NCBI GenBank assembly: GCA_951799445.1
Contig: OX637295.1
Span: 11,904,001 to 11,968,000 of the forward strand
Length of the DNA: 64,000 bases
DNA from: Pseudisothecium myosuroides
Lineage: Eukaryota; Streptophyta; Bryopsida; Hypnales; Lembophyllaceae
Direction: 5' to 3'
Positions 12,682 to 24,833 of this stretch are shown one piece after another. Numbering within the stretch: the stretch's first letter is position 1; every line of letters starts with the position of its first letter. A program made the position numbers and the translations under genes. The notes beneath the pieces are model-generated. The model was not told where the DNA came from. It saw nothing but the letters and a program-made list of their open reading frames with translations, and did not search any database.

Positions 12682-13951
12682 GAATCTTTTTATATTTGAT
12701 TTGAAATTTTTTCACTTTTCTTTCACAAAATAACTAAAATCTAACATTAGACATGTGATTTCATCTCTAACTTCACTTCAACCTCGTCTACACAGTTTCA
12801 AGCTCATCCTTGCAAGTAAAAAAATTCCACCTCTTCATAAACCTCAAAGTAAGTAAGCTTTCATCATTGGTATGGCTGGAGTACACAAAAAATGGCAGTC
12901 ACATTCTAAAGTAGGAGGTCTGTAAAGCACTTTGGCTCTAAAAGAGTCCACCTTCTACAATGTACTGTACACTATTTCCACATTTTGCTTTTTCATTGCT
13001 TCATGTGGACACTCTTAGTGACCACTGCATTTTCAACTTGAAAAATTCATAGCTAATTCTATGAAGTTCCAAAACGTACGCAACAACTTGAGTTAGATGC
13101 CAATTCCATTTGTCTTTCAAAGAAAACTTACTGAAAAACATTTCAAGAAGTCTAATCCCCCCAATTAATTTCAAGCTCTTAAATGGGCACTTTCCGGACC
13201 TCTTACCCCAGTCAAAACCTCTCCAGCACTTGATACTCATTCAAAACATTTCTGTCAATTATTTTTTATCATATTTATAAATAAATAAAAACAGTATTCA
13301 CAAATCAAAGATTGGGAAGTGGAGTGCCCTCAGTCCATTTTCCGAACTCGATGATTCAAAAGCATCTGAGCGAAGTCATTCTCATACAATCCTCTCACTA
13401 AATCCCTGATAAGGATTCCATTCAATAGCCAAAATTTACAGTCCCTTGGTAACCGATGAATACATAGTGTCCCCCAATCTGCGGATATGGACAAAGAAAC
13501 CAATTGATTCCCTACTCCTGACTACCCATACCTCACCACCAACAAAATGCATCCGTTGGTTCCAAGAGAAAGATGATGAAAACAATGCTCAGCGCTGATT
13601 CACTGAGACAAAATTTTCACGCTTTCCGTGGCAGTAGACATGTCTCACACATCTTGCTTGTATGTCGACAATGTCAATGTACATAATCAGCTCCACAATT
13701 GAGACAACTAAGCGGGAGCTTACCCTAACCAACTGGTGCCCTTGGGTTTTTCCTATTTTTCCAAAACCTTGAAACCAGACGTACAAGCAAGTGAACACAA
13801 AAAGAAAACCAGATTTCCTCCAGCCGAGAGCCCCCACCAGCTTGAGCTGGTGACAGCCAATTCACTTGACATTGCTACTGAAAAATGGTTACGAGAAGTG
13901 ACCTCCATAAAAGCACCATCCTGGAAATGCAAAACAAAGAAAATTTGCTTC
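12682..13951. other. Region downstream of the S40 gene
   Basis: Holds the probable 3' UTR of the minus-strand S40 gene (roughly 13300–13951, visibly less AT-rich) and then ordinary intergenic DNA. Short open frames on both strands here show no family resemblance. Confidence 0.35.
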
Positions 13952-14683
13952 TCAGCCGTCGAAGAAGCCAGTCTGCCGAAGCACAGCATTACGCACTCGG
14001 CTCAAATCCCTTCCTTTCAATGTCCGCCCAGCACCTTCACACACCGAAAACGTCGTGCTTTGCGCGTACTCCCGTTGAATTTGCAAGTGAGGCGGGAGCC
14101 TCTCTTCCTCCGTATCTTCCTTGTCACTATCTAGATCATCCGCCCACTTGTTCTTCCTCTCCGCGCCCAAAATCTTCGACCAGTCCGGGACATTAACTGG
14201 CGCGGATTGATGCATCATGCGCCTGGGACTACTGTTTTCCCTTATTTGCGCTATGGGAGGGATCATCCTCACAGCTGTGGATCGGCCATCACGGCTCGAA
14301 CTCTGCCCAGAGTAGTTGTTGGCATACCCTCCCACCAGCTTATGGGGTGATATTCCATATGGTCGGCTACTCTCTGCAAACGCCGCAGACAAACCAGGCT
14401 CCTTCTCAATCCCCACCCACCTCCTTCCCGAGTTCACGTACCCGTACGTATCTGAGCTTTCACCTCTGTTGCTAGCTCCATCCTCTGCCGATCCGTCCGT
14501 TCCTATGTCCCACACGTCTTCCTCGTTCAATTCACTCACCGAATCTGTGTCATGGACAGCATTATACGACGAGGAGTACCCCAAGAGCTTGCCTGCCCTG
14601 CTGCTGCTGCTGCTGCTACCCCCTCTCTCCCTGTCTGTATACCGGTGTTGCCCGAAACTGTCAGAGCTGGATCTTGCCATCAT
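13952..14683 (-). CDS. S40-like senescence regulator (DUF584), 243 aa
   Basis: One uninterrupted coding exon. The ATG at 14683 is chosen because the further upstream start would be GTG; a second ATG follows directly. The family hallmarks are in order: an acidic EEDVWDIG motif at ~55–61, SAPVNVPDWSKI at ~160–171, and the C-terminal block FSVCEGAGRTLKGRDL at ~212–227, followed by VRNAVLRQTGF near the end. A serine run lies at ~23–28. Known members of this plant family are small, mostly nuclear proteins induced in senescence, darkness and stress, of unknown biochemistry; that is family knowledge. At 243 aa it is at the long end of the family. A splice acceptor (TTTTGTGCAG, exon from 14703) just upstream of the start implies a 5' UTR intron. 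Confidence 0.85.
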   Translation of the reverse strand: MMARSSSDSFGQHRYTDRERGGSSSSSSRAGKLLGYSSSYNAVHDTDSVSELNEEDVWDIGTDGSAEDGASNRGESSDTYGYVNSGRRWVGIEKEPGLSAAFAESSRPYGISPHKLVGGYANNYSGQSSSRDGRSTAVRMIPPIAQIRENSSPRRMMHQSAPVNVPDWSKILGAERKNKWADDLDSDKEDTEEERLPPHLQIQREYAQSTTFSVCEGAGRTLKGRDLSRVRNAVLRQTGFFDG

Positions 14684-16120
14684 GAAAGCCACACACTCGT
14701 CACCTGCACAAAAGGAGAACTCGGTTCAGTTCCAAAATGACATTGGCTACAGCCACCAAAAGCACGCGAGAACAACGTTGAGGCCACACATGATGGAGGA
14801 ATGCTGACCAGGTGACACCAGGGTACGTTCTATGGAGAGAATGTAACAGAGGTGTATATTACAGCGGGGAGCAGCAGTCGTCCCAAACATTCTACCACTA
14901 GTTCACGGCTTTCACACTCGTTCGATAGAAATTCTACTTCAGTTGCTGCCAGGAAACAAGCTCAGGCATGTATCACAGGATCCATGATTACGAACAAACT
15001 ATTACTAAAGGGCAGTTCACTCCAAAAGACTGAAATCCATCTCACAAGCAACCTGAAACCCTAATATGACCGCCTTACGACGATCATAACTAGCAAACCT
15101 GAGAATGCTTCACCTCCCGTCCACCAGTGGACACGAACTATCCGTGACACAAGCTAGTTGAACTCCGAAGAGAAACCTACTTAAATAGCTCCAGGAAACC
15201 CAAACCGCAGGGTCTCGGTGCTTACAGGACCGTTCCCTTCAATCTCAAGCCACCTCCGAGACTCCACGACAACCGAGCGTGCTAACCACCTTGACCACGA
15301 GCTACAGTCCTCTCCCCTGCTCCTCTCTCGCAACGACCTCAACATGAGTCCTGCACACAAAAACACGGAACAAGGAGAACAACCGTAAGACTTTCTGCGA
15401 CGGCACAAGATGAAATCACGTCTACAACTGGAGTAGAGGCCACGGGAAAAAACAAAGAGGAAGAAGAGGCACAACGACACCAAAACGCAACAAGCCTTGC
15501 CAACGACTAACTCACGCGAATCCCCCAACGCGACTCAATTGCGATGGCAACTCACCCCGCTTTCGGAAAAAACTAAACCGCAACTAAAAAGAGAAAAGAA
15601 TCTCTCATCGCTCTCGCACACAACACCGATCTCGTAGTAAAACAAACGCCACGACGAAGCAAACAAACCCTCACCACGCACCCAAAGCAGAACACAAACA
15701 TTCGTTAATAAAAAGGGGGAAACATTCGCGAAGTTCGCAACACACACACACACACACACACACAGCATTCCACATTCGCTTGCCTTGAAGCACGACGGGA
15801 GCTCCGTAGCGGCACGCGAAAAAATTTGCGACAACGACGGTGCGATTCACGCAAGTCGGAGATCCGCAGCTTTTGTTGCTTCTTCAACAACACCAACACC
15901 AACAACAGCACCAACAACAGCACCAACAACAAACAAACAAACAAACAGGGCCTGGCGTGGCCCCCCCGTCGGAGCACACACTCTCCCTACACGCCAGCCC
16001 GACGCTGACGCCGACGCGCGGTGATAGCAACACGGGATCCCGACCTCGAGTTAACCAATTAGACGCTACCGCGAGACGGCGTTGACTCTGACGCGCGTCA
16101 GCGCAAGCTGCGGTACACGC
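14684..16120 (-). promoter_or_regulatory. Leader, 5' UTR intron and probable promoter of the S40 gene
   Basis: Less AT-rich than the surroundings. On the minus strand a pyrimidine-rich acceptor TTTTGTGCAG precedes 14703, so at least one non-coding 5' exon lies further right. A (CA)n run sits at 15739–15764 and CAA/CAC-rich DNA at 15885–15950. Several overlapping open frames in both directions here are low-complexity, and I do not call them genes. The transcription start cannot be fixed from sequence. Confidence 0.45.
15739..15764. repeat. (CA)n microsatellite
   Basis: Thirteen dinucleotide units in the S40 upstream region. Confidence 0.95.
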
Positions 16121-16902
16121 CACCTATTCTGGAGTAGTGACCGGGAACGCAGGTTTGCCGCGACATACCGGGAAGCGGCGACCGGCGGCCGCTGCGGGCT
16201 GGAATTTATGGGGAACCGCGAGTGGAACTGATGGTTGTGTTTGAGTTGGGGGAGACGGACCCGCCATGCGGCCATGGGGCCCAAATCTTTTTTTTTTTTT
16301 AATTATTTTTAATTTTTGAATTAACATGGCTTTGGTGGGGGTTTGGGAGGCAGCAGTGTGGGACATGGGCCCCACCAGTTGTTGTTAGGGGGCAGTGGAG
16401 TGAGTCTATCAAGTGGGGGCCGGGTTGGAAGTTGGGATTTCTGATTTTCAGGCCCAAGTGTAGGACAAAGTGGATTGGATCCAACTTGATTACAAGAATC
16501 TTTGGGGTTGTGACACACTCCTCCGGCCATTTCCGCCTTCCATGTGCCACCGGGGGGGTGTTCTTCATATTAATTTCTTTAATATTCTTCCCCATCACTC
16601 ACCCCGTCCAGTAGACCAGTACTCCAGTAGCAGAGTCAGCTTATTTTTATTCCTGTGATATTTCTCCATCATTGGCGCTTTCTATAAATGTTGCTTGGCA
16701 CATGTGCTGCACACCCGCCCGGACGAATCTTGGGCATTGGTGTGCCCCAGAAGTTAGTATAACTTATTTGCTGAAGAATACCGAAGACGAAAGACGACCT
16801 CCCCCCCCCCCTCGAATCTTTTTGAATTTGGCATAAACGCACAAAGAAATTAATTGGAATTTTTTTAAAAAAAATACTATATTCTATACAATATTTATAC
16901 TA
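16121..16902. other. Intergenic, GC-richer stretch
   Basis: Contains G- and C-rich runs (for example a C homopolymer at ~16800–16812) and the end of the S40 upstream region. No conserved open frame or RNA gene is seen. Confidence 0.35.
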
Positions 16903-17096
16903 AATAGTGAAAATTGGGTTGCCTTAACTAGAGAAGTTACCTCGTGACGCACTACTTGTCCACATGGAGGCACACGCCATGCTCTAACCCCAAGCCATGA
17001 ATCAGTGCACCAACCCATGCAACACACGTGGTTCATGTATATTGATATAGTGTAGACTGTCGAGAAATTAGTGTGGGACAACCGAATTTCACTATT
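16903..17096. mobile_element. Short TIR element, family M (194 bp)
   Basis: Left end AATAGTGAAAATTGGGTTGC; right end CAACCGAATTTCACTATT, its inverse with few mismatches. Ends and some interior (GAGAAATTAGT, GTGGGACAACC, ATATAGTGT) are shared with the element at 60623–61128, so this is a dispersed family. Non-coding. Confidence 0.6.
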
Positions 17097-20000
17097 CAAT
17101 GGAAAACCTAATCTTCCCCAAATAATGGAGTCTCACCTTCTTAGTAAATAGAATTGTTAATATAAATTAGCAGAATTATTTTCTCCTTTACACTACTCTA
17201 CTCTACCTTGTAGAGTGTTTTTTTCCATTCCATATTTCCATTGACTCCTCACTACTGTACTGGCTACCGCTAGCTGCCCCTGCACTTACGGAATTCCTCA
17301 GTAATGGTTCTGACTCGACGTAACTTCCCCCGCAGCTGACTTGGGGAGATGAACCCCATTCAGTTCCCGTACTCCTTGCAACACACAACATTCCCCTATT
17401 GGTGCCCAAGGATTGCTTGTGGGAACTCAGGTACAAAACACCTTGAATATTCCCCATTCCTTTGCCTGTAACTTATTATTTATCTATTTTATTTTATTTT
17501 ATTTTATTTTATTTTTTCTTGAAACATGGACAACTTATAATTTCTTTTAAAACACCCACAACCACCACAAGTCCACACTCCACACTCCACACTCCACTGA
17601 CAACAACAAGTAAGCTTACTTGTGTTTCATGCTGATTGTTAATAATAAAAGGACATCTAAGTTTCAAAAAATAGAATAAAAATAAAAGGACACCTAAGAC
17701 TGCAGACTTGAAGAAGACAGAAAAAGAAAGGGGGAAAAAAAAAAGGGCTCCTTAGTTGGAGTCCATTCCTTTGTTCTTTTGAATTGATTTGTTGGTTTTC
17801 TTGGGGTACGAAACTGGAAGGGACATGATCGAGGGTACACGTGGCAGTGCCACGTGTCATTTAAAAAAAATTTATAAAGCTTATGGGAGTTGGATATTCT
17901 GGGGAACAAGCGGTTGGGGAGGTTTGTGTACTATCACATTGACATTGATGTGGCCGGCATAGCGATCTAGTTGGAACCACTTTGGCAGCAAAAATCACAA
18001 AGGAATTGGACCACAGACTGCTTTAGCATTTATCTCTAATGAATAAGTGGTTTGTTTATCTTCAAAGTGAGTGGCCCATGAAAATTCAAAAGAAGATTAT
18101 GAAGTGGGCAAGTGAGGTTGCAACAGCACTCAAGATTCCACTGGTACCGGTAGTACTTGTTGGTTCAAATTCATACTTGATTTTGATACTTCACCCCCAA
18201 AGGAGACAATAAGCTTTCATGGAGCCTTTTAGAAGGCGCCGGTAGGAAGGTTAATATGAAGTCACTTTTGAACAAATGAAAGTGAAATTCATACCAAAGG
18301 TGTGGACTTATGTAAGCTTTTGCGAAAATGTAATTTTTTTCCAATTGGATGTTTGGATCAAAAGTTACAAGACTCGAAAGATTAGGAGCAACTTAGGCAA
18401 CGTGCTAATAGAGAGGGCAAGTAGTTGGACAAGCACGCAAAGAAGTTGTATCTTGCAATCTACAAAGTTGAATGGGTTGAATTTTTTTTCACACATTCTC
18501 ATAGTAGTATAGGAAAATAATGTTAGGTTGGAAATGAAAAATGATTCTTTTCCCCAATTTTTACTGAATGAACCAAAAATGGCAAGTTTAGAACAATTTT
18601 AGAACCATTAGCTCAAATTTTATTTTAAATTCATGAGATTATTTTCTTTTTTCCAAATGGTGAAGAAAAAGAAAGATTTGTGTTGACAATTGGGATTTTG
18701 ATTTTTCAACAAATGACTTTTCCAGAAAAATTGAAATCTTGCTATCAAGATTAACTATGTAAGGAATTGTTTACATCAAAGACTAAAAACATCCTTAATC
18801 TGGCTTGTAAAGAAACACAACAACAATAAGTTTTGTATGGGTTCCAAAATAGCAACGAAATTCATACTAATGCTAACGGCATTTTCCACGTTACCTTTCC
18901 AAGCTTGGCACTTCTTAGCCCTTACACGGCAAGAATTGGTCTTTTATTGTACCTTTCAAGCGAATTTGCATTCTTTGGTCTTTTTGGTCAACACGTATTA
19001 TGGTGGAGATGGAGTTCCAAAGTGCACAAAAAAGCTCATTCCACCACTGCTCCATCATCTTTCACCCCTTGCCACCATGTGAACAATTCCTGCGTTGTTG
19101 CCGAGTTGTTTAGGATTTCAAGTACCATTGTCGGGTTGAGATGCATGCGATGGAAAGAGATACAGTTTTAAAAAGAGATGTGAATGCAAACAACATATAC
19201 CATTGCAATGCCTAATTACCGGTGTAGTATACAGGATGCTCTAAAGCAATTTCTTTAACCATCAAACATGTGTTATTATTGTAAGCTTGAAAGGAATACA
19301 ATGAATTGTGATTGACTCTCAGAATACAAACTATGTATAGGAATATATCAGGACATAGACAAATTGGGTTTGGATAATTCAACAATAAGCATCTTTTATT
19401 CAAATGCAATTTTAACATGTGAACTTAATCATACTCAAATATGGCACCACTTAGGTTAAATATGTGTCTATTTGAAACATGCAAGTGATGCAATGAGAGC
19501 AATTGCACAATGCCTTAGCAAACAAGTCCGACTAAATACGAAAGCGTGGCATCTCCCAAAATCATCCGATCCTAGACTCACCAACAACACAATTTTGCTC
19601 AAGCTGCACCAAAAGAATGTTTTCTACAACAATGTCCCGAGTCTACAAATTTTTCTTTGAACCCACTCTTTGGCAAATCCTTGCCCAGTCCGCTTTCATT
19701 TCGGATTACTTCCTGAGGTTGGGTTTGTTGTGTTGTCTATTGCCTATATTCACACAGATCAACATTTTGTGGGGTTCTACTATTTAGTCATGTGATTTCA
19801 ACACTTATGTATCCGTGTCAAGGGCCTTGCCCGAGGCCCCGTGGAGCTACTCTAATCGGATCCAAGTTGGAAGTATCGTGTGTCATTGAATTCAACTTTG
19901 CACAAAGACAAACTTTTGTCACTAATGTACATATTTCAATTCACACCCATTTTTTATGTCAAACAAATATATTAAAGAAAAAAAACTGTTGTCACCTCTT

Positions 20001-21149
20001 ATATAGAGCATCCATCCATCCATCCATCCATCCATTACCTTAAGTTAGGTTGTTTTTTCTGTTTGTTTGTTTGTTACGTTGAAATCTCCTGGACCGTGCA
20101 TCTTCCAATCGCGTCTTTGGTATCGTCGAAAAGCCCTCGTTGAGGAAGGATGCATGGGCTTTGTTTCGTGGCCTTTGGACCTACAGTGTAAAAGTTATTG
20201 AATTCCCAAGTTTTTTTTGAAGTTTTGAAGTTTTAAAAAAAAAATTACTTTAATTTTGGTTGTGACAACGGCACAAGGCACAGTGGCACACTAGTCGAGG
20301 GCTAAGTTAACCAACCACAAAGCTGACTGAAAGTGACATTCTGTTTGCACAGAAAATACCGGTAAAGCTTTAAATAAAAAGTAACAAAAGTTGAAAATGA
20401 CTAAACTGCACCCGCTTCGTTAGGTGACCGAACTCAGACCTGACTGACTGTCTGATGGTCCTTTCTCTCTCTCTCTCTCCCTCTCACTCCCTCTCACTCC
20501 CACGCTTTCTGACTCACACCTCATCCCCTTCCACTCTTCCAGTAATTGGGAATTCCGTCCACACTCCACATCACTGTAACTTAATCCACACACAACAAGG
20601 ACTAAATAGGTAGCCTAAATATAAATATAAATATAAATCGAAAAAGAAAAAGAAAAAGAAAAAGATGTTCAGGAAAGAAATTGGGTCGGTTACCTGACCT
20701 TACTTTTTGGGTTACTTTTTGAGTTAGTAGCCTGCGGTGAACCCGCCTTCCCTAAACTCGCTCCTAATTATTGTTTTGTCCTTGCGTGAGTGCCTCCAGT
20801 GAGGCAGCCTGCTCATCATTATGTGAAATGGCACCAATGGTGTGCAGGCACGCCAGCCTATCCGCTTCCAAAGGGGGGGCACGTAAAACTCATTTGGCTT
20901 TATCCACAACCTGACGGACTGATGCAGGATTGCAGGCGAGGTCCGTCCGGCAGGTGCGGCAGGGAGCGACGTCATGGGAACCAGGACGGGACGGGACGGG
21001 ACGGGAGCGGCAGTGGTGGGGAGAGCCAATTCAATGGAGGCACGTGGGGGAGTTAAAAGGGAATTAATCCTGAAATTTGTTAGTTGCCACACATGATCAA
21101 GTTTGCAAATTAGGGGAGGCAACCCATTTCCGATCGATCAATTAAGCAT
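17097..21149. other. Intergenic DNA without a supported gene
   Basis: Microsatellites: (ATTTT)n ~17482–17516, (CT)n ~20464–20480, (CATC)n ~20010–20034, (AAAAAG)n ~20638–20665, (GGGAC)n ~20983–21006. A double G-box lies at 17837. The 20400–21060 stretch is GC-richer and could be a promoter or a decayed gene, but neither strand gives a convincing protein. Confidence 0.35.
17837..17857. promoter_or_regulatory. Palindromic double G-box / ABRE
   Basis: Two inverted ACACGTGGC half-sites are separated by AGT, forming a near-perfect palindrome. CACGTG with GGC flanks is the classical bZIP (ABA-response) and PIF/bHLH site. The nearest supported gene is S40, whose start codon is ~3.2 kb away on the minus strand, so a target is not established. 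Confidence 0.5.
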
Positions 21150-21540
21150 TAGGGGTAGTCACAGCCCCTCCGAGAATCGTGCGCTTCTCGGAGAAGATTG
21201 GACGCGTGGCTTCATGTAACTGGTTTCCCGTTGTTTCGGTATCGCTCAACCTTCGAGGTTCAAAGTGTGTCATTCTTCTCCTTCGCAAGTGAAGAAAAGA
21301 GTTGCAAACGGCATTTTTCTCCAAGAAAAGTTCACCTTCTGCTCCGTCGTAATTGGTTTGCCGTGGTTTGCCGTGGTGTTGTGCAAGTGAATCTTCTCGG
21401 AGATTTCATTTTTGCTGCAAAACGGGTGTCACAGCCCCTCTACATACAGTAACAAGGCTCGCCATTGGCTCCCCATTTCCTGCATAAGAATCTCAATCTC
21501 AGAGAAAATCTAAACCTCAGAAGGGTTGCGACTACCCCTA
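21150..21540. mobile_element. TIR element with TAGGGGTAGTC ends
   Basis: Left end TAGGGGTAGTCACAGCCCCT; right end AGGGTTGCGACTACCCCTA, an imperfect inverse over ~24 bp. About 391 bp, less AT-rich than the flanks. Inside is a repeated motif (GTGTCACAGCCCCTC at ~21426) and a TTCTCGGAGAA palindrome near 21184. No transposase; superfamily not recognised. Confidence 0.5.
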
Positions 21541-22323
21541 TTTCCACGTATCTGGAGGGCGTGGTCAATTTATCAGTGTGCAGAAATAGACAAAGGAAGC
21601 TTATTCATAATTTTCCAAATTTTTGTATCGCAATTTGGAATTACCATGAATTTTTGAGCAGTAGACCAGGTTCTTTCCAAATTGGTGAGATGGCTTCTCC
21701 AATTTTGACCAAGCGCCGGATACATAATAGATAATGCTTCATTTGTGCGATAGTTAATTGTCGACCAATCAATGACTGTTAGAATTAGTCATTTATTCTT
21801 TTGGACATACACAGAAACAGATCACCCTTCGTTGCCACAATGGGGGGGTGGGGGTGATCAGGAATGGATTGCCTCTCCTAGTTCTGAATCCGTATTTGTA
21901 ATCCAAGGCCCCAAATTAGCTTCTATCTATCCATTCTTTTTGCCAATGACTTCTCTCTCAAACTTTTCAATCTTTAAAAAATATGGGAGCTGACAAAGAT
22001 CTTCTCCAAAGTACTTAGATTACAAATTTGTATGGCAATGGGCAATTCTACCTATATAGGTAAAGTGAAGAAGGTAGATTTAGCATGGCATAAAATAGGG
22101 GGCTTTTTTTTTACATGCGCCTCTAGAATGACTTGGGGGGGCTGAGTGAGGGGGTCAGTTCACCTGGATCCATGCATGGGAGAGTTGAAGGTAGCCCTCG
22201 AGAAGGTTTTGGAGTTGCCTCGGTAATTTGCCTCCTCTTTGTAGAAGGATCTGGTTTTTTTTGTTTTTTTTTCTGAGAGCATCATTTGCATTGTACTTAT
22301 CAAATGGTCTCCCTCGGTTTATC
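21541..22323. other. Intergenic DNA
   Basis: A G-rich run lies at ~21841–21856. No coding frame, RNA gene or repeat is recognised. Confidence 0.35.
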
Positions 22324-22457
22324 AAAATAGTGTACTACAAGATCCTACGGTTACATTTTTCTAAATTTTTTTTCTTCTAAAATTTGGTACTTGTAGTAGA
22401 AATGGCAGGTTTGGAGCGGTTTGGGTGAAAACACAGTCTCTGACCTTTAGGGGTTAA
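22324..22457 (+). mobile_element. Right-end fragment of a P1 piggyBac-like element, copy C
   Basis: Contains CAAGATCCTACGGTTACAT, TTTGGTACTTGTAGTAGAAA and the end CCTTTAGGGG plus TTAA (22454–22457), collinear with the last ~130 bp of copies at 28364 and 1. The rest of the element is missing on the left. Confidence 0.6.
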
Positions 22458-22907
22458 CTCCAAATTTTATTATATCAGGTAGATATGGACAGTGGAGCAA
22501 TGGATGGTTGCCAATACCAACCCTAAAGTAATAACCGTCCCTACCGTTTTCAAGCATTCCAAGCAATTCAATTGACAACCCCGAAGCAATACTCACCTTA
22601 ATTGAGAATACATCCACCTCTAATAACCCAGGTATTAACATGGATTGATTGCTACATCCATCTCTAAAGCGATATTCATCCTTGACATGTTCAAACACTC
22701 CAAGCCAACCCTAAAGCAATATCTACCTTACCTAAAAACATACCCATCTCCTGTAACTTGGATATCAACTTTGGATTTGAAATGGCAAGTGGCTAAAATT
22801 TCACATTTTATAAAAACAACAACTACATATCCATTTTTGTACTTTTGTACATTGGTTAATTGCCGGTCCTACCTATTTTTTGTCCGTTTTTGGATCTTGG
22901 GATTATT

Positions 22908-23140
22908 GAGTATCTATCCCATCTCAAAGCTATTAACGGTTTAGTTTTCCCTTCAATCTTGAGCCTTCTTCTACTTAAACCAAAAAAATGTTGAATTTTT
23001 TTTTCTAGATTTTCAACTCAATTTTTTAACACAAAAAAATAAAAAATAAAAATCATTAGTGCAAAAAATCTAAGTTAAGAAGATTTAAAGCCAAAAAATC
23101 TAATCAAGCAAGGTATAAAAAAAACTTGTTTTCTTCACCT
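22908..23140 (+). repeat. Internal P1-related fragment
   Basis: CTTCTTCTACTTA, then GATTTTCAACTCAA, AACACAAAAAAAT and a GTGCAAAAAATC block match the middle of the P1 copy at 54844–55747 (about 55320–55500). The end, AAACTTGTTTTCTTCAC, matches the spacer at 58850–58870. Confidence 0.45.
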
Positions 23141-24511
23141 CCATTTTCACACTCCAACCAGTTATTTTTTCAAAGGCACCTAGTAACACTAAATTAATTG
23201 GTGGTTCTCCTTGAACATTCGTTTTGAATTACATGATTCAAGAACTAATTGATTTGTAATAATTCTTATTAAAATATACTTAGAAGTATATTGAAAATTG
23301 GATGTTTTGCTAAAAATAGAGTATTAAAAAAAGGGCACCAAAGAGATCCTTCCAAGTTCTTTTCAAAATCATGTGTATTAAGTTCTAATAAAAGGGCCTC
23401 AAGGTTGTCCAAATATCTAAAAATGTGGAGATTTTGTTGTATTTATTAAGTGAAATTTAGAACAATAATTTTGTGATGAATGATTTTAAAATGAAATATC
23501 TGTTTATGTAAAGCAATATAATGCAATATATTTATGTGTACCATATTGGTCAACTACAAATATGGAGGCGAAATAACTGTGGTACTTTATTGAGTGATGG
23601 AATAATTTTTTAAATTAGGGGTTAGATTATACAACAATTTTGAAGGACAATAATTTGGTATTGTTGTTCATATGATAATTTAGTAAATTTGACTCCAACA
23701 AACACTTTTGAATTCCTAATTGTCTTGACATTCAAATACACAAGTCAAGAAATAAACAATATCTATTTATTGTGTAATTGGTATTTGGAGTGGTTTGTAT
23801 AATGTAGTACATGACATGGCATACTTATAGTGTCCCCAAATAAACTTATAACCTTTTACTGGTTTATAATTAGAATTTGAAAATTTTATCATTGGAAATG
23901 CATTCTAAAGTATTATACTTTGAATGGGTACAAGAAAATTCAAATTTAGATATTTGACAATGATAATAAAATACTTCAAAGCTAGCTAAAAGATAAAGAT
24001 TGTAGAAGAGTTACGTTGGAAAAGCACTCTTATCAAAGCATTATCCACTTTAAATATGTAGATCTTTAAAGATTGTACCCTAGAAAGAAGAATTCTTTAA
24101 ATAAGTGAATTTAAAAAAAATTCAATAAAATAAGCCAACTTTGACATTTTAAGTCGAAAAGGTAAGGAGACCATTTAAAAGTAAAAGAAACATTTGTACA
24201 ACCTTGCAGAGTTGGTCATTTACTAAAAGAACCACCAAAACAAACAAAAATATATACATGAAAACAACTCATTTTATAGACTTCCATTAGTTATATACAA
24301 TAAGGGATTAATTATTTTTATAATTCTCATATAAAATATCTTTTAATCTACTAGGAAAACATCTCTTCCAAATTTTAGCTCCAAATTCTTTATAATGGCT
24401 ACAACATATAAACAACGTATTTAGATGAATTGAAATGATTGAATAATGAAATTTTTGGATATTGAAAATACAAATGAATAGTCTATGATATTAGCTTGAA
24501 GTAGTTATGTA
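23141..24511. other. AT-rich intergenic DNA
   Basis: I see no gene, RNA or structured repeat here. Confidence 0.4.
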
Positions 24512-24833
24512 CACTACACTAAAAAGGGTATTTAGTGTTGGCAACACTATTTGCGAACCATGATACTAAATATCATTAAGCCTACTAAAGTAAGTAACAT
24601 TAAATGTAATTTCTAACATTAAATATACTCTATGGTAAATCTGAAATCTGAAAATGTTTACATTTAGTGTTAGAATTTATTAAAGGAAGGTAGAAGGGAA
24701 GAGAAGGCGAAGGCTGCGTATTGAAGTTTAGCACTACACTAATCGTCCTAAAATTGACATTTAATGTAGGGTCAAGTAGGGTGGTAATTACACTAAATGT
24801 AATCCAACACTAAATACCCTTTTTTGTGTAGTC
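24512..24833. mobile_element. CACTA-like TIR element (~320 bp)
   Basis: Left end CACTACACTAAAAAGGGTAT, continuing TTAGTGTTGG; right end is the inverse, CCAACACTAAATACCC through GTGTAGT at 24832. TIRs are ~29 bp. CACTACA termini suggest the CACTA (EnSpm) superfamily, but I find no clear 3-bp duplication. The motif ACACTAAATGT/ACATTTAGTGT recurs internally in both orientations. Confidence 0.6.

Noticed and set aside
13736..14807. Plus-strand open frames of 132, 103 and 163 codons
   Set aside because: They are antisense shadows of the S40 coding exon; the minus-strand frame carries all the family motifs.
15181..16123. Overlapping minus- and plus-strand frames of 79–115 codons upstream of S40
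   Set aside because: Low-complexity (CA and CAA/CAC runs), mutually overlapping, no conserved motif; more likely leader, intron or promoter.
17203..17457. 84-codon Ser-rich minus-strand frame (MGNIQGVLYLSS...)
   Set aside because: No domain, no splice partners; short frames of this size are expected by chance in this less AT-rich patch.
18837..19082. 81-codon frame with a signal-peptide-like start (MGSKIATKFILMLTAFSTLP)
   Set aside because: A second frame on the same strand is also open here, there is no cysteine pattern of a secreted peptide and no supporting structure.
20724..21122. 132-codon minus-strand frame
   Set aside because: Lies in a GC-rich patch with a GGGAC microsatellite; the translation (Pro/Arg/Thr-rich) has no domain character and both strands are open.
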